Below, one piece after another: positions 42,161-50,329 of a stretch of 64,000 nt of DNA. Position numbers and translations under genes: made by a program. The notes under the pieces were generated by a model that worked only from the letters and a program-made list of their open reading frames with translations, had not been told where the DNA came from and made no database searches. Source of the stretch: Jatrophihabitans sp035642535. Lineage in GTDB: Bacteria; Actinomycetota; Actinomycetes; Mycobacteriales; Jatrophihabitantaceae. The stretch lies in assembly GCA_035642535.1 (NCBI GenBank), contig DASQSE010000019.1:14812-78811 (forward strand). Direction: 5' to 3'. Position 1 is the stretch's first letter. The number at the start of each line of letters is the position of its first letter.

Positions 42161-43120
42161 TCAGTAGCGCCCGCCGACGACCAGCTGATCGAGCCGGTCC
42201 AGCTCCGCGACGTCGGCGTCGGCGAGCTCGACGTCCAGCGCCGCGACGTTCTGCTCGAGCCACTTGATGCGCTTCGTGCCCGGGATCGGCACGACCGGAA
42301 TGCCGAGCCGCGCCGCGCGCCCGTGCACCCACGCGAGCGCCACCTGCGCGGGGGCGACGTCCTTGCGCGCGGCGACGGCGGCGACCGCCGCGGCGATCTG
42401 CTGGTTGGTGTCGCCCGCCTCGCCCACGAATCGCGGGAGCTGCGCCCGGAAGTCGTTCGTGCCGATCGCCGCGCGATCGAGCGTGCCGGTGAGGAAACCG
42501 CGGCCGAGCGGCGAGAACGGCACAAGGCCCACGCCCAGCTCGCGCAGTGCGCCGAGCACCGTCGTCTCGGGATCGCGCGTCCACAGCGAGTACTCGCTCT
42601 GCACCGCGGCGATCGGATGCACCGCATAGGCGCGGCGCAGCAGCTCGTCGTCCACCTCCGACAGCCCGAGGTGGCGCACCTTGCCCGCCTGCACGAGCTC
42701 GCCCATCGCGCCGACCGTCTCCTCGATCTCGGCGTCCTGCGGCGGCCGGTGCAGGTAGTACAAGTCGATGTGCTCGACGCCGAGCCGGAGCAGCGAGTCG
42801 TCGCAGGCGGCGTGTACGTAGGTGCGCTTGCCGTGCACCTGCCGCAGGTCCGACGCGACGTCGCGGTCGATGCCGAACTTCGTCGCCAGCTGCACCTGAT
42901 CACGCCGGTCCGCAATCGCCCGGCCGACCAGCACCTCGTTGTGGCCGGCGCCGTACACGTTCGCCGTGTCCAGCAACGTGACGCCGAGTTCGATCGCCCG
43001 GTGGATCGTCGCGATCGACTCGTCCCAATCCGACGGGCCGTAGCTCTGGCTCATGCCCATGCAGCCGAGCCCCTGCGCGGAGACGGTCAGTCCACCCAGG
43101 GTGGCTGTTGGAAGCGTCAT
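42161..43120 (-). CDS. Aldo/keto reductase
   Basis: A 319-residue NADPH-dependent oxidoreductase with the AKR barrel. Seen: GLGCMGMSQSYGPSDWDESI, LLDTANVYGAGHNEVLVGRA (catalytic Asp and Tyr), KFGIDRD where the Lys is expected, YYLHRPPQD (His), EYSLWTRDPE and VPIPGTKRIKWLEQNVAALD (cofactor binding). It resembles the AKR13-type general stress reductases. Physiological substrate unknown. It is in a leftward gene string with DUF1203, pirin and PHP proteins. Confidence 0.9.
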   Translation of the reverse strand: MTLPTATLGGLTVSAQGLGCMGMSQSYGPSDWDESIATIHRAIELGVTLLDTANVYGAGHNEVLVGRAIADRRDQVQLATKFGIDRDVASDLRQVHGKRTYVHAACDDSLLRLGVEHIDLYYLHRPPQDAEIEETVGAMGELVQAGKVRHLGLSEVDDELLRRAYAVHPIAAVQSEYSLWTRDPETTVLGALRELGVGLVPFSPLGRGFLTGTLDRAAIGTNDFRAQLPRFVGEAGDTNQQIAAAVAAVAARKDVAPAQVALAWVHGRAARLGIPVVPIPGTKRIKWLEQNVAALDVELADADVAELDRLDQLVVGGRY

Positions 43121-43129
43121 GCAGTCACA

Positions 43130-43597
43130 TTAGCCGCGCACCGCGTAGGCGAAGCACTGCGTTTCGACGGCCCGCACGTGCACCTCGGCAACCTCGGGCG
43201 CGGCCAGCAACGCACGCAGCGACGCCTCGATGTCGACGCCCTCGGGTACCCGCGTGATGTGGTCGTAGGCGAGGCTGCCGTCGGCGTGATAGCCGCGCAG
43301 CATGCGCCCGGTGCGCAGTTCGGGCGGCAGCCCTGCATCCGGCGGGTAGCCCTCGCAGGCGGCGGCGTGCACATACACCGGGCCGACCTCGGCCCACGGC
43401 GAGACGGTGCGGAACGGGCGGTAGCCGATCAACGCGATCTGCTCATCGGGACGCGCGACCCGCAGGCAGCAGCGCAGCGGTTCCCAGCCGTTGGCCGAGT
43501 AGCCGACGAACGGGTTTCCGTGCTCGTCCGCGCCCGCTGCGCGCATCGCCTCGAGTCGGCTCGGCTCGATGGCGAGGACGGTCAGTGTGGTCGTCAT
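43130..43597 (-). CDS. DUF1203 family protein
   Basis: A 155-residue cytoplasmic protein. Stretches such as FVGYSANGWEPLRCCLRVAR, DEQIALIGYRPF and SPWAEVGPVYVHAAACEGYP are typical of DUF1203, whose function is unknown. Several Cys residues and His residues are conserved, so metal binding is possible. ATG 43597 is chosen; ATG 43606 is three codons earlier. It lies 9 bp before the aldo/keto reductase gene. Confidence 0.75.
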   Translation of the reverse strand: MTTTLTVLAIEPSRLEAMRAAGADEHGNPFVGYSANGWEPLRCCLRVARPDEQIALIGYRPFRTVSPWAEVGPVYVHAAACEGYPPDAGLPPELRTGRMLRGYHADGSLAYDHITRVPEGVDIEASLRALLAAPEVAEVHVRAVETQCFAYAVRG

Positions 43598-43627
43598 GCA
43601 GACCATTCTCGGCGTCGCGGACTCTCG

Positions 43628-44254
43628 TTACTGGCGGCTTTCGGACGGAGCATCGGTCAGCCTGACGACGAGCAGTTCGCCGTCGCCGTCGACCTCGACT
43701 GGGCCGGCAGCACGCACCGAGTCGCCGGCTGCGAGGTCCGCACCGGCGACGTGGAAGTTGCCGCTGCCGACCAACAGATGGACGAGTGGCGCGTCGACGC
43801 GCGATCCGCGGCACCGGCGCAGCACGTCGAACGCGCCGACGCTGAGCGCAAGCGGCGGCGCGGCGACGTCGTAGGCCGGCAGCTCGGCGTCAGTCATGAG
43901 CCAGAGCTGCACGAAGCGCAGCGGTTCGAGCGACGAGGCGTTGCCCTCCGCGTGCCGGATCCCGGACGCCGCGACCTGGTACTGCGCCTGGCCGGGCCGG
44001 ATGAGCTGGTTGCGACCGGCGGCGTCGCGATGCTCGAGCGTGCCGTCGAGCACCCAGCTCACCAGCTCGACGCCCGCGTGCGGGTGCGGGTCGAAGCCGG
44101 CGCCGGGCCCGAGCAGGTGCTCGTCGCACGCGATCAGCTGGCCGAACGCGACGTTGTCCGGGTCGTAGTACGCACCGGAAGAGAAGGCATGCCAGGTCGT
44201 GATGCCCGGCTGCTCGGTGCGGTACCGGGAGGCGGCGCGCCGAATGTCGATCAC
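43628..44254 (-). CDS. Pirin family protein
   Basis: A 208-residue bicupin. N-terminal cupin: HLLGPGAGFDPHPHAGVELV with the metal-binding His pair, SWVLDGTLEHRD and GQAQYQVAASGIRHAEGN, as in pirin/YhhW-type quercetinase-like proteins. C-terminal part is a degenerate cupin ending VVRLTDAP. Members bind iron and act as redox sensors or dioxygenases. GTG 44254 overlaps the PHP gene stop by 4 nt (GTGA), so the two are translated together. Confidence 0.88.
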   Translation of the reverse strand: MIDIRRAASRYRTEQPGITTWHAFSSGAYYDPDNVAFGQLIACDEHLLGPGAGFDPHPHAGVELVSWVLDGTLEHRDAAGRNQLIRPGQAQYQVAASGIRHAEGNASSLEPLRFVQLWLMTDAELPAYDVAAPPLALSVGAFDVLRRCRGSRVDAPLVHLLVGSGNFHVAGADLAAGDSVRAAGPVEVDGDGELLVVRLTDAPSESRQ

Positions 44255-45291
44255 GGACGCGAGGAGTGATCGCCGGTCCAGGCCAGCAGTTGCTCGGCCG
44301 GCCACGAGTTGACGACGGTCTCGGCCGGCACCGCGCAGCGCGCCGCCCGTTCGCAGCCGTTGCGCAGCCAATCGAGCTGACCCGGCGCGTGCGCGTCGGT
44401 GTCGATCGAGGTGAGGCAGCCGGCCTCGACGGCCAGGCGCAGCAGGCGCTTCGGCGGATCGAGACGCTCCGGGCGGGAGTTGACCTCGACGGCCACCCCG
44501 AAGTGCGCGCAGGCGGCGAACACCACGTCGGCGTCGAACTCCGACTCGGGGCGGTTGCCCCGTGCGCCGCGGCGCATCCGTCCGGTGCAGTGACCGAGGA
44601 TGTCCATGTGCGGGTTGGAGATCGCAGCCACCATGCGCGGCGTCATCTCGTTCGCCGGCATGCGCAGCTTGGAGTGCACACTCGCGACGACGAGATCCAA
44701 CCGCGCCAGCAGTGACGGCTTCTGGTCGAGCGTCCCGTCCTCGAGGATGTCCACCTCGATGCCGGTGAGGATCCGGAACGGTTCCAGCTCTTGGTTGAGC
44801 TCGGCGACCACGTCGAGTTGACGCTCGAGCCGGTCCGCGGTCAACCCGTTCGCCACCGTCAGCCGCGGCGAGTGGTCGGTGAGCACGACGTACTCGTGAC
44901 CCATCGCGCGCGCCGTCTCGGCCATCTCGCGGATCGGCGATCCGCCGTCCGACCAGTCCGAGTGCATGTGGCAGTCGCCGCGCAACGCCACCCGCAGCGC
45001 CGCAGTCGCGGTGTCGAGGGGGACGTCCTCGGTGGCCTCCAGACGACGCAGGTAGACCGGCTCCTCGCCGCGCAGCGACTCCGTGATGCACAGCGAGGTG
45101 ACCTTGCCGATGCCCGCGAGCTCCTCGAGGGTTCCGGCTCGGGCCCGCGCGGCGAGCTCGTCGGCAGACAGCCCGTCGACGACGCCGGCGGCCGTGCGGA
45201 ACGCCCGCACCCGGTACGTCGGCTCCAACGCCCGTTCGAGCAGGAATGCGATCCGCCGCAGGTCGGCCGCCGGATCACGCTGCACGCTCAC
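44251..45291 (-). CDS. PHP-domain phosphoesterase with N-terminal helix-hairpin-helix (PolX-like, no polymerase)
   Basis: A 346-residue protein. The N-terminal about 90 residues resemble the 8-kDa helix-hairpin-helix region of family X DNA polymerases (YRVRAFRTAA, LEELAGIGKVTSLCITESL). The PHP domain follows: RGDCHMHSDWSDGG (HxH), LTDHSPRL, LTGIEVDIL, VASVHSKL, NPHMDILGHCTGR and SIDTDAHAPG, containing the full metal set. Unlike bacterial PolX, the polymerase palm is absent. Likely a nucleic-acid or nucleotide phosphoesterase. I chose GTG 45291 for the start. It is divergent from the PucR gene with a 35-bp gap. Confidence 0.82.
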   Translation of the reverse strand: MSVQRDPAADLRRIAFLLERALEPTYRVRAFRTAAGVVDGLSADELAARARAGTLEELAGIGKVTSLCITESLRGEEPVYLRRLEATEDVPLDTATAALRVALRGDCHMHSDWSDGGSPIREMAETARAMGHEYVVLTDHSPRLTVANGLTADRLERQLDVVAELNQELEPFRILTGIEVDILEDGTLDQKPSLLARLDLVVASVHSKLRMPANEMTPRMVAAISNPHMDILGHCTGRMRRGARGNRPESEFDADVVFAACAHFGVAVEVNSRPERLDPPKRLLRLAVEAGCLTSIDTDAHAPGQLDWLRNGCERAARCAVPAETVVNSWPAEQLLAWTGDHSSRP

Positions 45292-45326
45292 CCGCGAGAC
45301 GGTACCGGCGTGGCACGCTGGGGCGC

Positions 45327-46517
45327 GTGGATCCCGGCGCACGACCCGTGCCTGCCCGTCGGTCGCGGGTGGACGACGAGACGATCCGGCGCATCGAGCA
45401 GGCGACCGGGCGGCTCGCCACCCAGAGCGTCGCGCGCATGGACGACGAGCTGCCGTGGTTTCGCGAGCTGCCCTCCGACCAGCGGTCGTGGGTCACGCTC
45501 GTCGCGCAGGCCGGCCTGCAGTCCTACGTCGACTGGCTGCGCTCGCCCGACGACGTGCTGCGCCTGACCGGCGAGACATTCGCCGCCGCGCCACAGGCCA
45601 TGGCCCGATCGGTGAACCTGCAGCAGACCGTCGAACTGGTACGGACGGCGATCGCGGTGGCCGAGGACAACCTGCCGCTGCTCGCCGGCCCGGACGACGA
45701 GGACGTCGTACGCGAGGAACTGCTGCGCTTCAGCCGGGAGATCGCCTTCGCCGCCGCGCGCGTCTACGCGAGCGCGGCCGAGAATCGCGGCTCCTGGGAT
45801 CGGCGCCTCGAAGCACTCGTCATCGACAGCCTCGTCAGCGGCTCGGTCGTCGGCGACCCGCTGCCCAGCCAGCTCGCCGCGCTCGGCTGGCACGACGTGG
45901 GCCCGATCGCGGCGATCGTCGGCAGCGCGCCGCCCGCGCCGCCGGAGGCGGTGTTTGCCGACGTGCACGCCCGCACCCGCCGCCTAGCGGTGGACGCGAT
46001 GGCGGGCGTTCACGGCGACCGGCTCGTGATCGTCGTCAGCGGCGTCGACGACCCGGTCGAGCTCGCCACCCGGCTGCTGCCGGTGTTCGGGGACGGACCG
46101 GTCGTCGCCGGCCCGCCGGCGAAGGACATCAGTTCGGCCGCGGCCGTCACGCAGGCCGCGCTGAGCGGGCTGCGCGCGGTGCCTGCCTGGCCCGCCGCGC
46201 CGCGGCCGGTGGCGGCGGACGCGCTACTGCCCGAGCGTGCCCTGGCCGGCGACCCCGACGCCCGTTCCCAGTTGGTCGAGACCGTGTACCGCCCGCTGCT
46301 GGAGGCGGGTGACGTTCTGATGGAGACCGTGGCTGCCTTTCTGGACGCCGGCGGCGCACTGGAGGCGACGGCGCGGGCGCTGTTCGTCCACGCGAACACG
46401 GTGCGGTACCGGCTGCGCCGGGTCGGCGAGGTGTGTGGCGAAACCCCCACCGAAGCACGCGGCGCATTGACGCTGCGCGTCGCGCTCGTGCTGGGCCGAC
46501 TTGAAATGTTGAGTTAA
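45327..46517 (+). CDS. PucR-type helix-turn-helix regulator upstream of the fatty-acid cluster
   Basis: A 396-residue protein corresponding in position and layout to M. tuberculosis Rv2242. The C-terminal PucR helix-turn-helix is clear (ATARALFVHANTVRYRLRRV and the following GEVCGETP). The middle contains a GGDEF-like degenerate domain (about 170-270). The N-terminal part (residues about 15-150) has the signature of the family found next to fabD. In Streptomyces the equivalent protein (FasR) activates the fab operon, so a role in controlling fabD-fabH-acpP-fabF is likely. GTG 45327 is the chosen start; GTG 45369 is possible. Confidence 0.85.
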   Translation: MDPGARPVPARRSRVDDETIRRIEQATGRLATQSVARMDDELPWFRELPSDQRSWVTLVAQAGLQSYVDWLRSPDDVLRLTGETFAAAPQAMARSVNLQQTVELVRTAIAVAEDNLPLLAGPDDEDVVREELLRFSREIAFAAARVYASAAENRGSWDRRLEALVIDSLVSGSVVGDPLPSQLAALGWHDVGPIAAIVGSAPPAPPEAVFADVHARTRRLAVDAMAGVHGDRLVIVVSGVDDPVELATRLLPVFGDGPVVAGPPAKDISSAAAVTQAALSGLRAVPAWPAAPRPVAADALLPERALAGDPDARSQLVETVYRPLLEAGDVLMETVAAFLDAGGALEATARALFVHANTVRYRLRRVGEVCGETPTEARGALTLRVALVLGRLEMLS

Positions 46518-46638
46518 CCCGACAAGCTGTGGTCGCAACACAGCCGCAATACTGCGGGTCGGGTGGAGGTTTCCTACAACCGCGCCGCATCAACACTGTC
46601 CGTGTCACAGTCGCGCGAGGTCGTGCCGACCCGCCATT

Positions 46639-47820
46639 GTGAATTGTGTGATCGCCGTATTCGCCCCCGGACAAGGCGCCCAAACCCCCGGCATGCTCGC
46701 CCCGTGGCTTGAACTGCCCGGAGTGGACGAGCAGGTCGCAGAGTTCTCCGAGGCGACCGGTCTCGACCTGAGGCGACTCGGCACCACCGCCGATGCCGAC
46801 GAGATCAAGGACACCGCCGTCACGCAGCCGCTGCTCGTGACCGTCGGCGTGCTCGCCGCGCGTCAGCTCGGCTTGGACGACGGCAATGAACGGGTGGTCG
46901 CCGGGCACAGCATCGGCGAGCTCACCGCCGCCGCCGTTTCCGGCGCGCTCTCCCCGCTGGAGGCCGTCGCGTTCGCCGCGCGCCGCGGCGCCGAGATGGC
47001 CGCCGCCTGCGCCGTCACGCCGACAGGCATGTCTGCCGTACTGGGCGGCGACCCGGACGGGGTCGTGACGCGGATCGAGGCCGCCGGCCTGACAGCGGCG
47101 AACCGCAACGGTGCCGGCCAGATCGTCGCCGCCGGTGCGATGGACGCGCTGGAGAAGCTGGCTGCCGAACCGCCGGACGGTGCTCGGGTACGCCCGCTCG
47201 CGGTCGCCGGCGCATTCCACACGCACTACATGTCCCCGGCCGCGGACGCGCTGGGTGCCTACGCGACCGGGCTGGATGTCGCCGACCCGCGGCCGATCCT
47301 GCTCTCGAATGCCGATGGCGCCGCCGTCGTCACCGGCGCCGACCTCCTTGCTCGCCTCGTGCAGCAGGTCACGCTGCCGGTGCGGTGGGATCTCTGCCTG
47401 CGCTCCTGCGCGGACCTCGGCGTCACCGGCGCTGTGGAGCTCGCGCCGGGCGGCGTGCTGGCCGGCATTGCGAAGCGCGAGCTGCCCGACGTCGAGCTGG
47501 TCGCGATCAAGTCCCCCGCCGATCTGGACCGCGCCCGCGAGCTCGTCGCGAGCCGCCCGCAGCACGGCCAGGGCGAGTACATCCCGGACTTCCGGGTCGT
47601 GGTCACACCGGCCAAGGGCGTGTTCACGCGCGTCGCGGAGGTCGCGGAAGGTCAGCAGGTGGCGCGCGGCGCCAAGATCGGCACCATCCGAACGAACCGG
47701 GACGAGCACTCGATCGTCGTGGCGGAAGCCGGAGTTCTCACCGAGTGGCTGCGTCACGACGGCGACATCGTCGCCGCCGGCCTGCCGGTCGCGCGCTTCT
47801 CCGACGGCACGGACTACTGA
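46639..47820 (+). CDS. fabD: Malonyl-CoA:ACP transacylase with extra C-terminal lipoyl/biotinyl-like domain
   Basis: A 393-residue protein. Residues 1 to about 305 form a standard FabD: APGQGAQTPG, GHSIGELTAAAV (nucleophile S91), NRNGAGQIVAAG and AVAGAFHTHYM (H194). It moves malonyl from CoA to ACP. Residues about 318-388 are an unusual addition that reads as a biotinyl/lipoyl-like beta sandwich (VTPAKGVFTRVAEVAEGQQV, LRHDGDIVAAGLPVARF). At the hairpin where lipoyl domains carry the modified Lys the sequence is RTNRDEHS, with no Lys, so it is probably not lipoylated. First gene of the fab operon; GTG 46639 is used, GTG 46648 is an alternative. FabH starts one base after its stop. Confidence 0.93.
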   Translation: MNCVIAVFAPGQGAQTPGMLAPWLELPGVDEQVAEFSEATGLDLRRLGTTADADEIKDTAVTQPLLVTVGVLAARQLGLDDGNERVVAGHSIGELTAAAVSGALSPLEAVAFAARRGAEMAAACAVTPTGMSAVLGGDPDGVVTRIEAAGLTAANRNGAGQIVAAGAMDALEKLAAEPPDGARVRPLAVAGAFHTHYMSPAADALGAYATGLDVADPRPILLSNADGAAVVTGADLLARLVQQVTLPVRWDLCLRSCADLGVTGAVELAPGGVLAGIAKRELPDVELVAIKSPADLDRARELVASRPQHGQGEYIPDFRVVVTPAKGVFTRVAEVAEGQQVARGAKIGTIRTNRDEHSIVVAEAGVLTEWLRHDGDIVAAGLPVARFSDGTDY

Positions 47821-47821
47821 T

Positions 47822-48790
47822 ATGGCGAGCCTCGCAACGGCTTCCGGCGTGCCCGCGACCCGCATCCTCGGCCTGGGCCACTACCGCCCCGGCAACGTGA
47901 TCAGCAACCACGACCTCATCGCGCGCGGCGTCGACACCAGCGACGAGTGGATCAAGACCAGGGTCGGCATCGCCGAGCGGCACTGGGCCGATCCGGACGA
48001 GAGCGTCGTCGACATGGCCGAGCAGGCGGCGAGCAAGGCGCTCGCGGCCAGCGGCGTCTCGACCGAGGACGTCGACCTCGTGCTCGTCGCCACCTGCACG
48101 ATGCCGACACCGATCCCGGCCGCCGCACCGAACCTCGCGACCCGCCTCGGCATGCACGCGCCGGGTGCCTACGACATCAGCTCCGGTTGCTCGGGCTTCG
48201 TCTACGCGATCAACGCCGCGTCCGCCGCGATACAGACCGGCCAGGCTCGCAACGCACTGGTGGTCGCCAGCGAACGGTTCTCCGGCTGGCTGGACATGAA
48301 CGACCGCTCGACGTGCATCATCCTCGGCGACGCCGCCGGCGCCGCCGTGATCGGGCCGGCCGACGCGCCGGGCCTCGGGCCCGTCGTGTGGGGCAGCGAC
48401 GGTGAGTTGTACGACACGGTCGCAGTCGACGAGCAGACCAAGTTCTTCCGTCAGGAGGGGCAGACGGTCTATCGCTGGGCCACTGGAGAGATGGGCCCGA
48501 TCGCGCTGGCTGCGTGCGAACGCGCGGGCGTCGCGCTCGAGGACATCGTGGCGTTCATCCCGCACCAGGCCAACCTGCGCATCATCGACGCGCTCGCGCG
48601 CCGCATCGGGTTGCCGAGCGCGATCGTGGCCCGCGACATCGTCACCTCCGGCAACACCTCGGCGGCCACCATCCCGCTCGCGCTCTCGCGGATGGTCGAG
48701 GCCGGCGAGATCCCGTCCGGCGCACCTGTGCTGCTGCTCGGCTTCGGGTCCGGCCTGGCCTACGCCGCCCAGGTCGTGCTCGCCCCGTAA
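47822..48790 (+). CDS. fabH: 3-oxoacyl-ACP synthase III
   Basis: A 322-residue initiating condensing enzyme joining acyl-CoA with malonyl-ACP. Seen: GHYRPGNVISNHDL, YDISSGCSGFVYAINAA with the catalytic Cys, IPHQANLRIID (catalytic His) and TSGNTSAATIPLALS (catalytic Asn). The family block around the Cys usually reads AACSGF; here it is SGCSGF, which may affect primer choice. ATG 47822 comes one base after the fabD stop. Confidence 0.95.
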   Translation: MASLATASGVPATRILGLGHYRPGNVISNHDLIARGVDTSDEWIKTRVGIAERHWADPDESVVDMAEQAASKALAASGVSTEDVDLVLVATCTMPTPIPAAAPNLATRLGMHAPGAYDISSGCSGFVYAINAASAAIQTGQARNALVVASERFSGWLDMNDRSTCIILGDAAGAAVIGPADAPGLGPVVWGSDGELYDTVAVDEQTKFFRQEGQTVYRWATGEMGPIALAACERAGVALEDIVAFIPHQANLRIIDALARRIGLPSAIVARDIVTSGNTSAATIPLALSRMVEAGEIPSGAPVLLLGFGSGLAYAAQVVLAP

Positions 48791-48842
48791 CGTCACCCGC
48801 CGCCCGACCGGACGGCGTCTCCTACCGAAAGGAAACAACCCA

Positions 48843-49091
48843 GTGCCAGACGAAGCAACGATCATCCAGTCGCTTGCCGAGATCCTCGAAGAGGTGGCCG
48901 GCGTGAACGCTGCCGACGTCTCCGCGGACAAGAGCTTCGTCGACGACCTCGACGTCGACTCGCTGTCCATGGTCGAGGTCGCGATGGCCGTCGAGGACAA
49001 GTTCAACGCCAAGATCCCCGACGACGAACTGTCCAACCTCAAGACGGTCGGCGACGCCGTTTCCTACATCCAGCAGCACGCAGGAGCCTGA
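48843..49091 (+). CDS. acpP: Acyl carrier protein
   Basis: An 82-residue acidic four-helix protein. The phosphopantetheine attachment motif is DVDSLSMVE with Ser40. GTG 48843 has AAAGGAAA upstream; longer upstream frames have no support. It carries growing acyl chains for FabD, FabH and FabF, its immediate neighbours. Confidence 0.97.
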   Translation: MPDEATIIQSLAEILEEVAGVNAADVSADKSFVDDLDVDSLSMVEVAMAVEDKFNAKIPDDELSNLKTVGDAVSYIQQHAGA

Positions 49092-49093
49092 TC

Positions 49094-50326
49094 TTGACCG
49101 CAGGTACTGACGTCGTCATCACCGGTCTCGGGGCAACCACCCCGATCGGTGGCGACGTCGCGACATTCTGGGCCGGCCTGCTCGAGGGCCGGTCGGGAAT
49201 CGAGAAGCTGACCGAGGAGTGGGCGGCCGATCTCCCCGTTCGGATCGCCGGACGGATGGCCGCCGACCCCAGCGAGGTGCTGCCCAAGGTGCAGGCCCGG
49301 CGCCTCGACCGCAGTGAGCAGGCCGCGCTCGTCGCGGCCCGCGAGGCGTGGGCCGACGCCGGGTTCGAGGGCAAGTCGGCGGACGCCGGGCTCGACCCGA
49401 CTCGGGTCGCGGTCGTGATCGGCACCGGCATCGGCGGCGTCACGTCCCTGCTCAGCCAGTACGACATGTACCTGAACAAGGGTCCGGGCCGCGTGTCGCC
49501 GTTGCTCATCCCGATGAACATGCCGAACGGCCCGGCCGCCTACGTCGGGCTGGAGCTCGGCGCGCAGGCCGGTGTGCACACGACCGTGAGCGCCTGCGCA
49601 TCGGGCGCGGAGGCGATCGCCTACGGGCTGGACCTGATCCAGCTCGACCGCGCCGATGTCGTACTGGTCGGCGGCACGGAGGCGTGCATCCACCCGCTCA
49701 ACATCGCCGGCTTCGCGCAGATGCGCGCGATGTCGACGCGCAACGACGAGCCGGAGCGCGCATCGCGTCCGTTCGACAAGGGACGCGACGGGTTCGTGCT
49801 CGGCGAGGGCGCCGGTGTGCTCGTTCTCGAACGCCGCGCCGCCGCCGAATCGCGCGGCCGCACGCCGTATGCCGAGCTCGCCGGAGCCGGCATCACCTCC
49901 GACGCGTACGACATCGTCCAGCCGGACCAGGCCGGGCAGTACCGCGCGATGCAGATCGCGTTGGGACGCTCGGCCGTGCCGGTCGACGAGATCGTGCACG
50001 TCAACGCGCACGGCACCTCGACGCCCGTGGGTGACATGGGCGAGGCCCGCGCGATCGCAGAGATCTTCGGCACGGACACCGTCGTCACGAGCACGAAGTC
50101 GATGACCGGCCACCTGCTCGGCGCCGCAGGCGCGATCGAGAGTGTGGCCACGGCGCTGGCGGTGCAGAACGACGTGGTGCCGCCGACGATCAACCTCGAC
50201 GACCCCGATGACGAGCTGTGCGTCGACGTGCCGCGCGAGGCCCGGCGGATGCCGGTGCCGGCGGCGATGAACGACTCGTTCGGGTTCGGCGGGCACAACG
50301 TCTCGCTGATCTTCCGAAAGGCCTGA
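49094..50326 (+). CDS. fabF: 3-oxoacyl-ACP synthase II
   Basis: A 410-residue elongating condensing enzyme. Seen: VVITGLGATTPIGGD, TVSACASGAEAIAYG (catalytic Cys), VNAHGTSTPVGD (first His), KSMTGHLLGAAG (Lys and second His) and NDSFGFGGHN. TTG 49094 starts 2 nt after the acpP stop with AGGAG upstream. Together with FabD, FabH and AcpP it forms the Streptomyces-like FAS II core. Confidence 0.96.
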   Translation: MTAGTDVVITGLGATTPIGGDVATFWAGLLEGRSGIEKLTEEWAADLPVRIAGRMAADPSEVLPKVQARRLDRSEQAALVAAREAWADAGFEGKSADAGLDPTRVAVVIGTGIGGVTSLLSQYDMYLNKGPGRVSPLLIPMNMPNGPAAYVGLELGAQAGVHTTVSACASGAEAIAYGLDLIQLDRADVVLVGGTEACIHPLNIAGFAQMRAMSTRNDEPERASRPFDKGRDGFVLGEGAGVLVLERRAAAESRGRTPYAELAGAGITSDAYDIVQPDQAGQYRAMQIALGRSAVPVDEIVHVNAHGTSTPVGDMGEARAIAEIFGTDTVVTSTKSMTGHLLGAAGAIESVATALAVQNDVVPPTINLDDPDDELCVDVPREARRMPVPAAMNDSFGFGGHNVSLIFRKA

Positions 50327-50329
50327 CCG

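Noticed and set aside
47590..47820. Functional lipoyl or biotin carrier domain on FabD
   Set aside because: The hairpin tip (RTNRDEHS) has no lysine, so modification is unlikely; kept as a structural domain only.
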